DNA of 64,000 nucleotides from Planococcus rifietoensis (GCF_001465795.2 NZ_CP013659.2:372001-436000); one strand, 5' to 3'. Positions 42,373 through 51,718 are shown, counted from the first letter of the stretch. The notes: a model not told the origin generated them from the letters alone. Numbers and translations are program-made.

Positions 42373-42722
42373 GTCCCTGTGCACCACACAATTCGAGCGA
42401 GGAGAATGGCGGCGGGAGTGGGTTTGGGTACGGAATCGTCCCTGTGCAAGACACAATTTAAGCAGAAAAAACGTGAAGACCCTCCGAGAATACGGCGGGT
42501 CTTCACGTTTTTTAGTATTTCTACATATATTTACAAAATGATAAAGCAAATCACACATTTAATCCGTCCAGAATGCTCTACGATTCTGGGGCTTTCATGT
42601 GTCTTTTCACCGGAATTGTGTCTTGCACAGGGACGCACTGGATCAGATATAAACAGAAAAACTCCGTCGTACCAACATTCCCGATCGTGTTCTGGCACTT
42701 GAATTGTGTGGTGCACAGGGAC
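42373..42722. repeat. Composite repeat element, left copy (inverted relative to 45920-46290)
   Basis: From left: a forward 21-bp repeat pair (42373-42393 and 42438-42458, 44-nt spacer); a terminator hairpin (42466-42513, ACGTGAAGACC / GGTCTTCACGT); an AT-rich link; a nested hairpin (about 42552-42606: ACACAT, CCAGAAT / ATTCTGG, ATGTGT); and a reverse pair (42614-42634 and 42702-42722, 67-nt spacer). The core of about 150 bp is about 90% identical to the reverse complement of 46029-46181. It lies between the gltS 3' end and the glcT 5' end. Confidence 0.93.
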
Positions 42723-42745
42723 GGACAGAAAAGCCGGATGCCCGG

Positions 42746-43948
42746 TCAGCTGAACATATTAATAGAAGTGATGATGATCGGCATCGCGAATACGTCGATC
42801 AGGAAAGCGCCGACAATCGGCACGACAAGATAGGCTTTTTGCGACTGGCCGTATTTCGAGACGATGGCTTCCATATTGGCCATGGCGTTCGGCGTAGCGC
42901 CGAGGCCGTGGCCGGTGAATCCGCCAACCATTACGGCTGCGTCGTAATCTTTGCCTAATAGGCGGAACAGGACGAAGATGCCGAATAGGGCGATGAACAA
43001 AACTTGTACTACGATGATGATTAGCAGCGGAAGGGCCAGTTCAGCGACTTCCCATAGCTTGATGCTCATGAGCGCCATCGATAGGAAAATGCTTAGGGTG
43101 ATGTCGCCGATGATGCCGATTGTTTTCATTTCAATGATGTTGTCGTTCATGCGGTCAAGAATATTGCGGACGATGACGGCGACGAACATGGCGCTGACAT
43201 AGCCCGGCAAGGCGAAGTCTGTGACTGCCGTGAACCATTCGCCGAGGTAAGAGCCGAGCGCCATACAGAAGCCAATGACGAATAACTGAATCATGAAGAC
43301 GCGCGAAGTGATTGGAGCGGCCATCGATGAAATGGGATTGTTCGGTTTTGATGATGCGAAATCCGGTTCTTCTGTTGATTTCAGATCGTACTTATTAATC
43401 AAGTGCTTGACGATCGGGCCGCCGATGAGGCCGCCAGCGACTAATCCGACAGTGGCTGCGGCAAGTCCGATAGATAAAGCACCTTCTACACCCAATTCTT
43501 CAATCGTCGTACCGAAGGCAGTGGCAGCACCATGCCCGCCTTCCATGGAGACGGCACCGACCATGACGCCAATCAATGGATCCAAGTTCAAGAGCGAGGC
43601 GAGAGAAATGCCGATGGCGCTTTGAACGAGTGCCAAGAAACCACAGGCGAGCCAATAGATGACGAGCAGCTTGCCGCCGAGTTTAACAAGTGCGAAGCTT
43701 GCCCCGATCCCGACAGTCGTGAAGAAGGTCAGCATGAACAACCCTTGCAGCGACGTGTCGAGTGTTACTTCCGCAAGCCCCGTAGCTCTAAGGGCAGTGA
43801 GCACAAGAGCGACGAGCAGCCCGCCGACGACAGGTGCAGGGATGCAGTATTTCTCCAGGATTTTGATTTTGGAATTCAAATAAGAGCCAATCATGAACAC
43901 TGCGATGGCGAGGAAGATTGTGGTCACTTGGTTTAATTCGATTAGCAT
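42746..43948 (-). CDS. gltS: Sodium/glutamate symporter
   Basis: This 400-residue membrane protein of the GltS (ESS) family has two inverted five-helix repeats. Glycine-rich pore motifs include GGLLVALVLTAL, VSMEGGHGAATAFGTTIEELG and GGFTGHGLGATPNAMANM. It imports glutamate with Na+. It starts 4 nt after the hutG stop on the same strand, so it is co-transcribed: HutG yields glutamate and formamide from formiminoglutamate, and this carrier may handle glutamate from the same source. GGAGTG lies before ATG 43948. Confidence 0.93.
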   Translation of the reverse strand: MLIELNQVTTIFLAIAVFMIGSYLNSKIKILEKYCIPAPVVGGLLVALVLTALRATGLAEVTLDTSLQGLFMLTFFTTVGIGASFALVKLGGKLLVIYWLACGFLALVQSAIGISLASLLNLDPLIGVMVGAVSMEGGHGAATAFGTTIEELGVEGALSIGLAAATVGLVAGGLIGGPIVKHLINKYDLKSTEEPDFASSKPNNPISSMAAPITSRVFMIQLFVIGFCMALGSYLGEWFTAVTDFALPGYVSAMFVAVIVRNILDRMNDNIIEMKTIGIIGDITLSIFLSMALMSIKLWEVAELALPLLIIIVVQVLFIALFGIFVLFRLLGKDYDAAVMVGGFTGHGLGATPNAMANMEAIVSKYGQSQKAYLVVPIVGAFLIDVFAMPIIITSINMFS

Positions 43949-43952
43949 CGTG

Positions 43953-44909
43953 TCACTCCTTTTCCATTACTTTGTCAGCAAATCCATCCATGGCTTCTGC
44001 CACGAGGTAGGCTGCGAGCTTAACGGTCCTGCCATTTTCATCGAGCAGCGGATTCACTTCCGAAATATCAAAGCTCCGTATATTTGCCTTGCGGGTGATA
44101 TAGCTGATTAAGTTGCGCACGAGCAAGGGATCCAAGCCGAACGGGGCGGGAGCGCTGACACCCGGTGCTGCCTGTGCTGCGATTGAATCGGTGCACAAGG
44201 TCAATAACACATAGTCATAGCGATCACAGAATTCGTCGATGACGGTTTTGGTTAAAGGATCGGTCGAGAGATTTTCTGCGAGAATGTATTGGCATCCGAG
44301 TTTATCAGCTTGTTTGAATAAAGCTTTCGTATTGCCAAAAGATTGAATGCCAAGTACCAGATAACCTGCATGGACATCATTCTCGAGAATTTGACGGAAC
44401 ATGGTGCCAGAGGAAGGGGCATCGGCTTCGCGTATATCAAAATGGGCGTCAATGTTGATCAAGCCGAGTGTTTTGTCAGGCCCGATAAATTGGCGCATGC
44501 CTAGATAATGGCCGTATAAAGTTTCGTGGCCGCCACCGAGAATGATCGGGGAAGCTGACTTTCTCAACAGGTGTTCGACGTGATTGCCGAGTTCCTGTTG
44601 TGCTTGTTCAAGGTTTTTGCCCACGCAGACGATATTGCCAGTGTCGGCCAGTTGCTGGTCTTGTTCAAAATGATAAGGCAAGGAAGCAAGGGTTTTGCGA
44701 ATTTCATCAGGGGCATGTTTCGCGCCGAGCCGTCCTTCATTTCGGCGGACGCCTTCCTCGCATTCAAAGCCGACAATTGCAAGGGCGTGCGGTTTTACAT
44801 CATCTTCAGGTTCGACGCAGTCGATAGCTTGATGAAAACGAAAACTGTCGAAATCGGTCTCGCTATCGATGCGCCCTTGCCACAACTGGCGCTTTGCTTG
44901 TTCGTGCAT
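43953..44909 (-). CDS. hutG: Formimidoylglutamase (arginase/ureohydrolase family)
   Basis: This 318-residue ureohydrolase has the manganese motifs GGGHETLYGHY, INIDAHFDIR and, third, LTLCTDSIAAQAAPGVSAPAPFG. It is closest in look to HutG, which hydrolyses N-formimino-glutamate to glutamate and formamide in histidine breakdown. The third metal motif reads C-T-D where most ureohydrolases have D-x-D. The frame extends upstream, but GGAGGC before ATG 44909 sets the start. No other hut gene is nearby. Agmatinase or another guanidino-hydrolase is a less likely alternative. Confidence 0.82.
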   Translation of the reverse strand: MHEQAKRQLWQGRIDSETDFDSFRFHQAIDCVEPEDDVKPHALAIVGFECEEGVRRNEGRLGAKHAPDEIRKTLASLPYHFEQDQQLADTGNIVCVGKNLEQAQQELGNHVEHLLRKSASPIILGGGHETLYGHYLGMRQFIGPDKTLGLINIDAHFDIREADAPSSGTMFRQILENDVHAGYLVLGIQSFGNTKALFKQADKLGCQYILAENLSTDPLTKTVIDEFCDRYDYVLLTLCTDSIAAQAAPGVSAPAPFGLDPLLVRNLISYITRKANIRSFDISEVNPLLDENGRTVKLAAYLVAEAMDGFADKVMEKE

Positions 44910-45004
44910 AGGGAACGCCTCCAAATAAAAAATGTCTGAAAATACAGTGTAATCCAAGTGTAAAAGAGTTATTCTATTATTACTAATACCAAAAATTTAT
45001 ATTT

Positions 45005-45023
45005 CTATAGTTTGAAACTATAG
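45005..45023. promoter_or_regulatory. Perfect 19-bp palindrome in the hutG/lysR divergent promoter
   Basis: CTATAGTTTGAAACTATAG is a 9+1+9 inverted repeat with a T-N11-A core. It lies 13 bp before the lysR start and about 95 bp from hutG. It is the natural LysR target for autoregulation and control of hutG-gltS. Confidence 0.7.
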
Positions 45024-45035
45024 AGGAGGCAGCTT

Positions 45036-45917
45036 ATGAACATTCGGCATTTAATTTATTTCACGACTTTAATTGAAGAAGGAACTTTCACGAAAGCGGC
45101 AAATGTGCTCCATATCGCACAGCCTTCACTCAGCACCGCCATCAAGAACTTAGAACAAGACTTAGGGCTTGTCTTGTTCGACCGCAAACAGCGCGAACTG
45201 ACACTGACACGGGAAGGCGAAGTCCTGCATGCCGAAGCGAAAAAATTGCTCAACCACATGGGACACGTGAAAGAGGAAATGAAACGGCTCCAACATCAGG
45301 GCCCGATGGAGTTATCGATCGGCATGATCGAATCGTCGAAATTCTGGCTGCCAAAAGTACTGAAGACGATGAAGCAGGAATATCCGGAACTTCATATTGA
45401 AATCATCGAAGTGTTGGGCCTGCAAGACATCAACAAAGCCATCAAAAACTACGACATTCATTTCGCCATCACCAATCAGCTGATCTCCGAAAAGGAGGTA
45501 GAAGTGCAGCCGATCTACCAGGAGAAATTCGTCGCGTTGCTTCCACGGAGCCATGCACTCGAAAAAAACCGAAGCATCTCCGTCAAAGACCTCGACGGTG
45601 AAGACTTCATTATTTTTAAGGAAGGCTTTCAAACGCGAGAAGACATCTTGAATATTTTCCGCCAAGGCGGATCGCGGCCGAATATCCAAATCGAAGTAGA
45701 GCGCTTCGAAACAGCTTGCAGTTTTGTCGAGGAAGGACTCGGGGTGACCTTTGTGCCGGAGAGCTATCTTCGCGCAGAGCGGGAGAACGGATTCACAGTC
45801 AAGCCGATTGAAGAAAGCAACATCGCGAGGACGGTCTATCTTGCCTATGACCGCAGCCGGTATTTACCGCCGGTTGTGATGCGGGCAATGGGGCTTGTGG
45901 AGAAGTTTTTTGCGTAG
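45036..45917 (+). CDS. LysR-family transcriptional regulator
   Basis: This 293-residue regulator has an N-terminal winged HTH (residues 1-60: FTKAANVLHIAQPSLSTAIKNLEQDLGLVLFDR) and a periplasmic-binding-like effector domain (about 90-290). It is divergent from hutG-gltS across 126 bp containing a perfect palindrome, so control of those two genes is expected. Effector may be formiminoglutamate, histidine or glutamate, by inference. GAGGAGG lies before ATG 45036. The stop is followed 2 nt later by a repeat pair. Confidence 0.92.
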   Translation: MNIRHLIYFTTLIEEGTFTKAANVLHIAQPSLSTAIKNLEQDLGLVLFDRKQRELTLTREGEVLHAEAKKLLNHMGHVKEEMKRLQHQGPMELSIGMIESSKFWLPKVLKTMKQEYPELHIEIIEVLGLQDINKAIKNYDIHFAITNQLISEKEVEVQPIYQEKFVALLPRSHALEKNRSISVKDLDGEDFIIFKEGFQTREDILNIFRQGGSRPNIQIEVERFETACSFVEEGLGVTFVPESYLRAERENGFTVKPIEESNIARTVYLAYDRSRYLPPVVMRAMGLVEKFFA

Positions 45918-45919
45918 TG

Positions 45920-46290
45920 TCCCTGTGCATGACACAATTTATGTGCGACGGAAGTTGCTGGAAGTGTTGGCCTGACTGTGTTTTATGTTTATATGTGACC
46001 CGATGCGTCCCTGTGCAAGACACAATTCCGTTGAAAAGACACATGAAAGCTCCAGAATCGCAGAGCATTCTGGACGGATGTAATGTGTGATTTTGCTTAA
46101 TCATTTTGTAAATATATGTAGAAATACTAAAAAACATGAAGACCCTCTATATTCTCGGAGGTCTTCATGTTTTTTCTGCTTCAATTGTGTGGTGCACAGG
46201 GGCGAGTTCGAGTATGCGCAACAGAAAAACTCCGCTATATCAACATTCTCAGTCGTTTCCTGATGGTTGAATTGTGTCGTGCACAGGGAC
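45920..46290. repeat. Composite repeat element, right copy (inverted relative to 42373-42722)
   Basis: From left: a forward pair (45920-45940 and 46007-46027, 66-nt spacer); a nested hairpin region; an AT-rich link; a terminator hairpin (46128-46176, ACATGAAGACC / GGTCTTCATGT); and a reverse pair (46183-46203 and 46270-46290, 66-nt spacer). It is the inverted counterpart of 42373-42722. The hairpin differs by a compensatory G-C to A-T pair change. It lies between convergent lysR and ade, and its last 40 nt are inside the ade reading frame. Confidence 0.93.
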
Positions 46291-48003
46291 AGAGACAGAA
46301 ATATGCCGGAAGCTCGCGACATCGAACAATCCCCGGTCGGTCAGTTTCAAATGAGGAATGACCGGCAGCGACAGAAATGACAAAGTCAGGAAGGCGTTGA
46401 AATGCGTCGGGGCGCCGATCTGAAGCAAGCTTTTATCGATTGTTTTCAGCTGCTCGTACACGGTGGCGAACGGTTCGTCGGACATCAAGCCGGCGATCGG
46501 CAGCGACAAACTCGCCAGGACTTGGCCGTTTTGGACGACGGCGAGTCCGCCTTGTAATTCTTGCAGTGCGCGGATAGCCGCCAACATATCTTCGTCATTT
46601 GTCCCGACCTCTATTATATTGTGGGAATCGTGCGCTACGGTTGTGGCGATGGCGCCGTTTTGGAGGCCTAGCCCTTTGACAATGCCGAGGCCGATATTGC
46701 CGGTCGCCCGGTGGCGTTCGATGACGGCGATTTTCAAATGTCCGCTTGCCGGATTGGAAACAAACATGCCGTCAGCGACTGGCACTTCTTCGATTAAATG
46801 CTGGGTGATTAATTTGTTCGGGTTGATGCCGATAACATGGGCGCTCGTATTTGTGCCCATTGGAATTTGCAGCTTGTCTGCGGACAGTTCGGCAATGCGT
46901 ACTGTCTCCCGGACAGTGGAAGTTTCGCTTTCTTCCTGGACAGACCCTGCGTAGCGCCCGTCTTTTGCTGCCAGTTGTCCGCCTTTATAGACTTCCGCAA
47001 TCGTGAAGTTTTCCAGATTATCGAGCAGCACGAAATCTGCATCGTAGCCAGGGGCGATGGCGCCTTTTTGGTGCAGCCCGAAACATTGGGCAGCATTCAG
47101 GGTCGCCATTGAAATGGCGGTGATGGGATTGATTCCGTAGCGGATCGCTGTACGGACGTTATGGTCGACGCTGCCTTCTTCGATCAGATCATCGAGATGC
47201 TTATCATCGGTGCAGAACAAGCAGCGCTGCGCGTTTTGTTCGGTCACGCCTTCAAGAACCGCGTGGAGATCTTTTGCGACTGAGCCTTCGCGCAGCATGA
47301 CATAAAGGCCGCGTTCGATGCGCGCTGTCATTTCTTCTTTCGTCACACATTCGTGATCCGTCAAAATGCCGGCGGTGCCGTAGACGTTGATGTCGTTATC
47401 CGTGAGGCCTGCTGCGTGGCCGTCAATTTGCCGGCTCAGCAGGAGTTTATCGAGCATTGCGTCGTCTCCTTGAAGCACCGCAGGAAAATCCATGACTTCC
47501 GCGAGGCCGAGCACCGAATCGCGTCCGACAAAAGGCATCAAGTCTTCAGCGGACAGCCGGGCACCTGCATTTTCAAACGGCGTCGCCGGAACACAGGAAG
47601 GCAGCATCATTTTAATATCGAGCATGGCCTGCTGCGCATCTTTCAGCATGAATTCAAGTCCCGCTGTTCCGCTGACATTGGCGATTTCGTGCGGGTCGGT
47701 GATGACCGTCGTCACGCCGTGCGGCAGCACGACTTGTGAAAATTGCTGCGGTGTTACCATTGACGATTCGATATGGACATGGGCATCGATCAAGCCGGGT
47801 GCGATGAACTTGCCGGTTGCATCGATCTCCTCACTGCCTTCGTAGTCGCCGATTCCGACAATGACGCCATCGCTGATCGCAACGTCTCCAGTCGTCAAGG
47901 TTTTCGTGAAGACATTGACGATCGACGCATGGCGGATGACGAGGTCGGCTTTTTGTTCTTTATTGGCGGCGGTGATTCTGTTTTTCAGTTGGGCTTTTTT
48001 CAT
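46249..48003 (-). CDS. ade: Adenine deaminase with a repeat-encoded C-terminus
   Basis: This 584-residue amidohydrolase converts adenine to hypoxanthine and ammonia. Visible are GLIDAHVHIESSMVTP with metal-binding His-x-His, DPHEIANVSG, HAAGL and FCTDDKHLDDL. The normal family end (LPVIPHLKLTDRGLFDV) is followed by SFRHISVSVPVHDTIQPSGND. The VPVHDTI part is a direct translation of the 21-bp repeat at 46270-46290, and the frame stops within the composite element. So the original stop appears to have been replaced. AAAGGAGCG lies before ATG 48003. Activity is probably kept, since the change is past the catalytic domain. Confidence 0.93.
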   Translation of the reverse strand: MKKAQLKNRITAANKEQKADLVIRHASIVNVFTKTLTTGDVAISDGVIVGIGDYEGSEEIDATGKFIAPGLIDAHVHIESSMVTPQQFSQVVLPHGVTTVITDPHEIANVSGTAGLEFMLKDAQQAMLDIKMMLPSCVPATPFENAGARLSAEDLMPFVGRDSVLGLAEVMDFPAVLQGDDAMLDKLLLSRQIDGHAAGLTDNDINVYGTAGILTDHECVTKEEMTARIERGLYVMLREGSVAKDLHAVLEGVTEQNAQRCLFCTDDKHLDDLIEEGSVDHNVRTAIRYGINPITAISMATLNAAQCFGLHQKGAIAPGYDADFVLLDNLENFTIAEVYKGGQLAAKDGRYAGSVQEESETSTVRETVRIAELSADKLQIPMGTNTSAHVIGINPNKLITQHLIEEVPVADGMFVSNPASGHLKIAVIERHRATGNIGLGIVKGLGLQNGAIATTVAHDSHNIIEVGTNDEDMLAAIRALQELQGGLAVVQNGQVLASLSLPIAGLMSDEPFATVYEQLKTIDKSLLQIGAPTHFNAFLTLSFLSLPVIPHLKLTDRGLFDVASFRHISVSVPVHDTIQPSGND

Positions 48004-48116
48004 AGCGTTTTTCGCTCCTTTGGCTCGATCGGGAATTGAATGCGAGTTAAGTTTTGCCTTATTCTACAGCAGAGCGAGCGGAAGCTCTAGAGGAAAAGGG
48101 AAAAAACTCTGGTGCT

Positions 48117-48202
48117 GTCCCTGTGCATGACACAATTTCGACCACTGAAAATGCGTGGAGAGTGGAGGGGAGTGTGAAAACGTCCCTGTGCACCGCACAA
48201 TT
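48117..48202 (+). repeat. Paired 21-bp dispersed repeat (short class)
   Basis: Copies lie at 48117-48137 and 48182-48202 (GCACCGCAC variant), spacer exactly 44 nt although its sequence is almost unrelated to the others. It sits between divergent ade and the response-regulator gene, so in a promoter region. Confidence 0.92.
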
Positions 48203-48420
48203 CTGCTGTCGACGACACCATTCAGCGAGCTAACTTCTCCAATTTTAAAGTCAGAATCTGGGAACTACCCCAATCCGCATAAAAGGTGGTAACATATCTA
48301 CAAGAAAAAGATTCAGAGAATTGCCACGGGGATGGGCAGGTCGAGCGTGCCAAGCAAAGAGACAGATGGCGTAAGGGCTCGGAATGGACCAATGAGTTTC
48401 AGATGATGGGGGTAAAAATC

Positions 48421-49980
48421 ATGGGAGAAGCGTGCAAAGTTCTGATTGTCGACGACGAGATGTTGATCAGACAGGGGATTATTAATTATATTGCCTGGGA
48501 ACAAGAGGGCTTTCAAATTGTTGGGGAAGCTTCGAATGGCAAAGAAGCGATGCAATTGATTGCGGAATTTACGCCGCATATCGTCATCACAGACATCGTC
48601 ATGCCGATCATGGACGGCATCGATTTGGTGAAAGAAGGAAAGACGGAGTTTCCCGACACCGAATTTATCGTGTTGAGCAGCTTTGAAGACTTTGAATACG
48701 TTCGGTCGATGTTCCAAAACGGCGTCGCTGATTATATTTTAAAGCCGAAGTTGAACGGTCCTGAGCTGTTGAAAATATTGAACCGCGTCGTGAACCGCAT
48801 TCCGGGCCTGCAGCATTGCGTTTCGGCGTCGCAGGCGGAACCGACCACAGAAGAGCTAGTGGAAGGCGTGATTCAAGGGTATCATTTGCCTGTCGACCGG
48901 GACGGGCTATCCGATGTTTTGCCGAACAGCCATTTCGCTTTACTGGCAATCCGCGGCAAAAACGCCGCTCCGCTCCAGCTGAAAACGGCTTTGGAACGTT
49001 CCATGCTGGAAGAATTGCCGATTCTTATCTTGAATTCCAGCGATGCGGATGCGCTGCTGTTGCTGAATTTCCATCCGCATCAGCTGGAAATCGTCAAACA
49101 AGCCATCAAACAGCAGGCAGCCCACTCGCCAGACGCGGCGTGGATGATGTGCGAGCCGGTCGATGCCATCGAAGAGTTAAAGAAAGCGCATGACGAAGGA
49201 TGCGCGAAGATGAAGAAATATGAATTTTATTTGCCAAAAGACAAGCTGTTCCTCTTCGGGGAATTGCCGCTGGAAAATGAAAAACAAGCGAATTTCGATT
49301 TGAATCACTTCATTGAGATGTTCAAGGACCGGCTGTTCAATGCCGCGTTCACCTATCTGGAAAACCATGTCGAGTATTTGGCTGGGCGCTACAACAACGA
49401 TAGCTTTGAGTTCAAATCGTTTTTAGGCAATATCGTCTTCAATACCGTCGTGCTTTTGGATGCCATGAAATACGACACGCAAGAACTCGAACAGAAAAAA
49501 TACCGCTATTTTTCGACGATTAACGAAGCCGCCGATGTCAATGAAGCGTTGGGCTTGCTCGATGAGTTCCTCGAAGAAGTGAAGCAAATCATTCATTTGG
49601 GGGATAAAGCAGGCGAATCCAATAATCTCGAGATGATTCTCGAGTATATCGAACTTCATTACACGGAGCCGCTGCGCTTGTCGGAAATCGCCAACCATTT
49701 CCATTTCAACGCGTCGTACCTGTCTTCTTATTTCAGCACGCACCACAAAGAAGGGTTCAGCGAATACTTGAACCGCGTGCGCATCAAGAAATCGATGGAG
49801 CTATTGGAAAACAGCACGGTGTCCATCTCGAACATTAGCGGCATGGTCGGCTATTCGGAGCACAGCTATTATTGCAAAGTGTTTAAGCGCATAACCGGGA
49901 TGTCTCCAGGCAGCTATCGAAAGGAGCTCCAAGTCCGCAATGAACATGAAGAAAAAGGCCTTTCTCATCTTAAGAAATAA
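48421..49980 (+). CDS. YesN-like AraC-type response regulator
   Basis: This 519-residue regulator has an N-terminal receiver domain (residues 1-120; VLIVDDE, phospho-Asp58 in ITDIVMP, Lys in LKPK), a long middle region, and a C-terminal AraC-type double HTH (about 415-505: LRLSEIANHFHFNASYLSSYF...MSPGSYRKEL). It pairs with the overlapping histidine kinase and should activate the galactoside importer and enzymes downstream. The frame is open from 48286, but the receiver begins just after ATG 48421, preceded by GGGGGT. ATG 48406 cannot be excluded. Confidence 0.9.
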   Translation: MGEACKVLIVDDEMLIRQGIINYIAWEQEGFQIVGEASNGKEAMQLIAEFTPHIVITDIVMPIMDGIDLVKEGKTEFPDTEFIVLSSFEDFEYVRSMFQNGVADYILKPKLNGPELLKILNRVVNRIPGLQHCVSASQAEPTTEELVEGVIQGYHLPVDRDGLSDVLPNSHFALLAIRGKNAAPLQLKTALERSMLEELPILILNSSDADALLLLNFHPHQLEIVKQAIKQQAAHSPDAAWMMCEPVDAIEELKKAHDEGCAKMKKYEFYLPKDKLFLFGELPLENEKQANFDLNHFIEMFKDRLFNAAFTYLENHVEYLAGRYNNDSFEFKSFLGNIVFNTVVLLDAMKYDTQELEQKKYRYFSTINEAADVNEALGLLDEFLEEVKQIIHLGDKAGESNNLEMILEYIELHYTEPLRLSEIANHFHFNASYLSSYFSTHHKEGFSEYLNRVRIKKSMELLENSTVSISNISGMVGYSEHSYYCKVFKRITGMSPGSYRKELQVRNEHEEKGLSHLKK

Positions 49981-51718
49981 CAGCTTGTTCATCAAAATGT
50001 TCTTGATCATGGTCATCAGCATCGTGGCGGTGTCCCTATTGATCACGTTCAGTTCAATCCGCATGTCGTCCGATCTGTTCATGGACACCTTCAGTATTTC
50101 GAACACAAAAGCCTTGGAGCAGATCGAAACCGAGTTCGAGGATTATAGCTTTGCCATTGTGGCGGCAACGAATGAAGTACAAAACAACGGCACCATCAAA
50201 CGAGTGCTGACGCAAACAAACGCCACGACCCTGGAAACGTACAGCTCTTATCACGATATCAGCGAGCAGATCGAGCGTATTTACCGGACGGTCGAGTCGT
50301 ACGATGCCAATATGATCGTGCTTGGCAATAACGAGCGCTTGTACAATGTCAATTACTCGAATTGGCCGGTGTCGTGGGAAGCGCTGCGCAACCACCCGAT
50401 TTCGCAATACACGATCAACCGCCCAAACCGGCTGTTGTATCAATATTTGCCATCCACGTCGTTCGCGGATGAGCCGATGATTGTCGCGACCAAAGCGTTG
50501 ATGGAGCGGTCGACCGGCGAGATTTACGGCGTCCTGTATTTCCCGATCCGTGAAGCGCAGCTCAAGCAATTTTATGAAGGCTATACGAGCGAGGAAAACG
50601 AAGTCATGCTGGTCGATGCTGAAGGGAGAATCGTTTCCGGCAATCAAGAGGCGATGATCGGCCAAGAAGCACCTGAGTTGATGTCTTTGGCAAAAGAAGT
50701 GGACGATGAGGGGTTGCAATACAAAGACGTCGAAGTGTTCGGCAAGGATTATATGCTGATGGCGCAATACTTGCCGACTTACAATATGTACTTGGTCAAC
50801 CTCGTCGACAAAGATGCAGTGCTTGCCAACCTGGTCAATACGAGAGAAATCCTGCTGATCAGCCTCGGCATCGTATTGCTCGCGGTCATAGTCGTGTTCA
50901 TCATTTCAAGGCGCATGACGAATTCCATCAGCCGTTTGGTCAAGCAAATCTCGACCATGGCAAAACACGATTTCAACGTGCCAGTCGCTGAAACCGGCGG
51001 CTACGAAGCGAAAAAAATTGCCAATGCGTTCAACTCGATGCTCAACGAATTGCAGGAATACGTAGATCTTGCGATACAGGCGCAGCAAAAACAGCGCAGT
51101 GCCGAATTGATGGCGCTGCAGCACCAGATCAATCCGCATTTCATTTACAATACCTTGGCGTCGATCAAGTTCATGATCCAGCAAGGCAAAAAAGAACAAG
51201 CGACCGATATGATCCATGCCTTGATTGCGCTATTGCAAAATGCCCTCAGCAATGTCGAACAGACCATTACCGTCGAGCAGGAAATAGCGGATTTGAAAAA
51301 CTATGTGCTGATCAACCAATCGCGTTACGGCGACGGCATCAAAGTGAATTTCTTCATTTCGCCGGATTGCCTGGATTGCCAATTGCCAAAATTGATCCTG
51401 CAGCCATTTATCGAAAATGCGTTTTTCCATGCGTTTAATGAGAAAAAACAAGGCTTCGTGCAAATCTTGGTGTCCCAAAAAGGCGACAATTTGTTGTGCG
51501 AAATCGTCGATAATGGCGATGGCATGGAAATCAAAGGCGACCACACGAAAGAAGACATCAAGGAAAAACGCCATCTGTTCAGCGGCATCGGCATCCGTAA
51601 CGTCCATGAGCGCATCCAGATGCTTTACGGCGACCAATACGGCGTAGACATCTCGAGCGTCAAAGGCGAAGGCACCAAAGTCAAAGTGGAATTGCCGCTT
51701 CAGAAAGTCATGGTGTAA
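49940..51718 (+). CDS. YesM-like sensor histidine kinase
   Basis: This 592-residue membrane kinase has two transmembrane helices (about residues 15-37 and 296-318) enclosing an extracellular Cache-like sensor of about 260 residues. A HAMP domain (about 318-370), a His_kinase domain with H400 in HQINPHFIYNTL, and an HATPase domain (QPFIENAFFHAF, IVDNGDGM, GIGIRNVHERI) follow. It overlaps the regulator gene by 41 nt. The signal is unknown; in YesMN-like systems it is often a sugar or a loaded binding protein, and the galactoside-binding lipoprotein gene lies next. Confidence 0.9.
   Translation: MNMKKKAFLILRNNSLFIKMFLIMVISIVAVSLLITFSSIRMSSDLFMDTFSISNTKALEQIETEFEDYSFAIVAATNEVQNNGTIKRVLTQTNATTLETYSSYHDISEQIERIYRTVESYDANMIVLGNNERLYNVNYSNWPVSWEALRNHPISQYTINRPNRLLYQYLPSTSFADEPMIVATKALMERSTGEIYGVLYFPIREAQLKQFYEGYTSEENEVMLVDAEGRIVSGNQEAMIGQEAPELMSLAKEVDDEGLQYKDVEVFGKDYMLMAQYLPTYNMYLVNLVDKDAVLANLVNTREILLISLGIVLLAVIVVFIISRRMTNSISRLVKQISTMAKHDFNVPVAETGGYEAKKIANAFNSMLNELQEYVDLAIQAQQKQRSAELMALQHQINPHFIYNTLASIKFMIQQGKKEQATDMIHALIALLQNALSNVEQTITVEQEIADLKNYVLINQSRYGDGIKVNFFISPDCLDCQLPKLILQPFIENAFFHAFNEKKQGFVQILVSQKGDNLLCEIVDNGDGMEIKGDHTKEDIKEKRHLFSGIGIRNVHERIQMLYGDQYGVDISSVKGEGTKVKVELPLQKVMV

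Noticed and set aside
42307..42716. Several short open frames across the repeat elements (rich in Cys, His, Arg)
   Set aside because: They are translations of the repeat itself in different frames, lack ribosome sites, and recur wherever the repeat occurs.
42373..46290. Insertion sequence or classical composite transposon
   Set aside because: The flanking elements are about 350 bp with no transposase frame, and no target-site duplication could be identified by eye.
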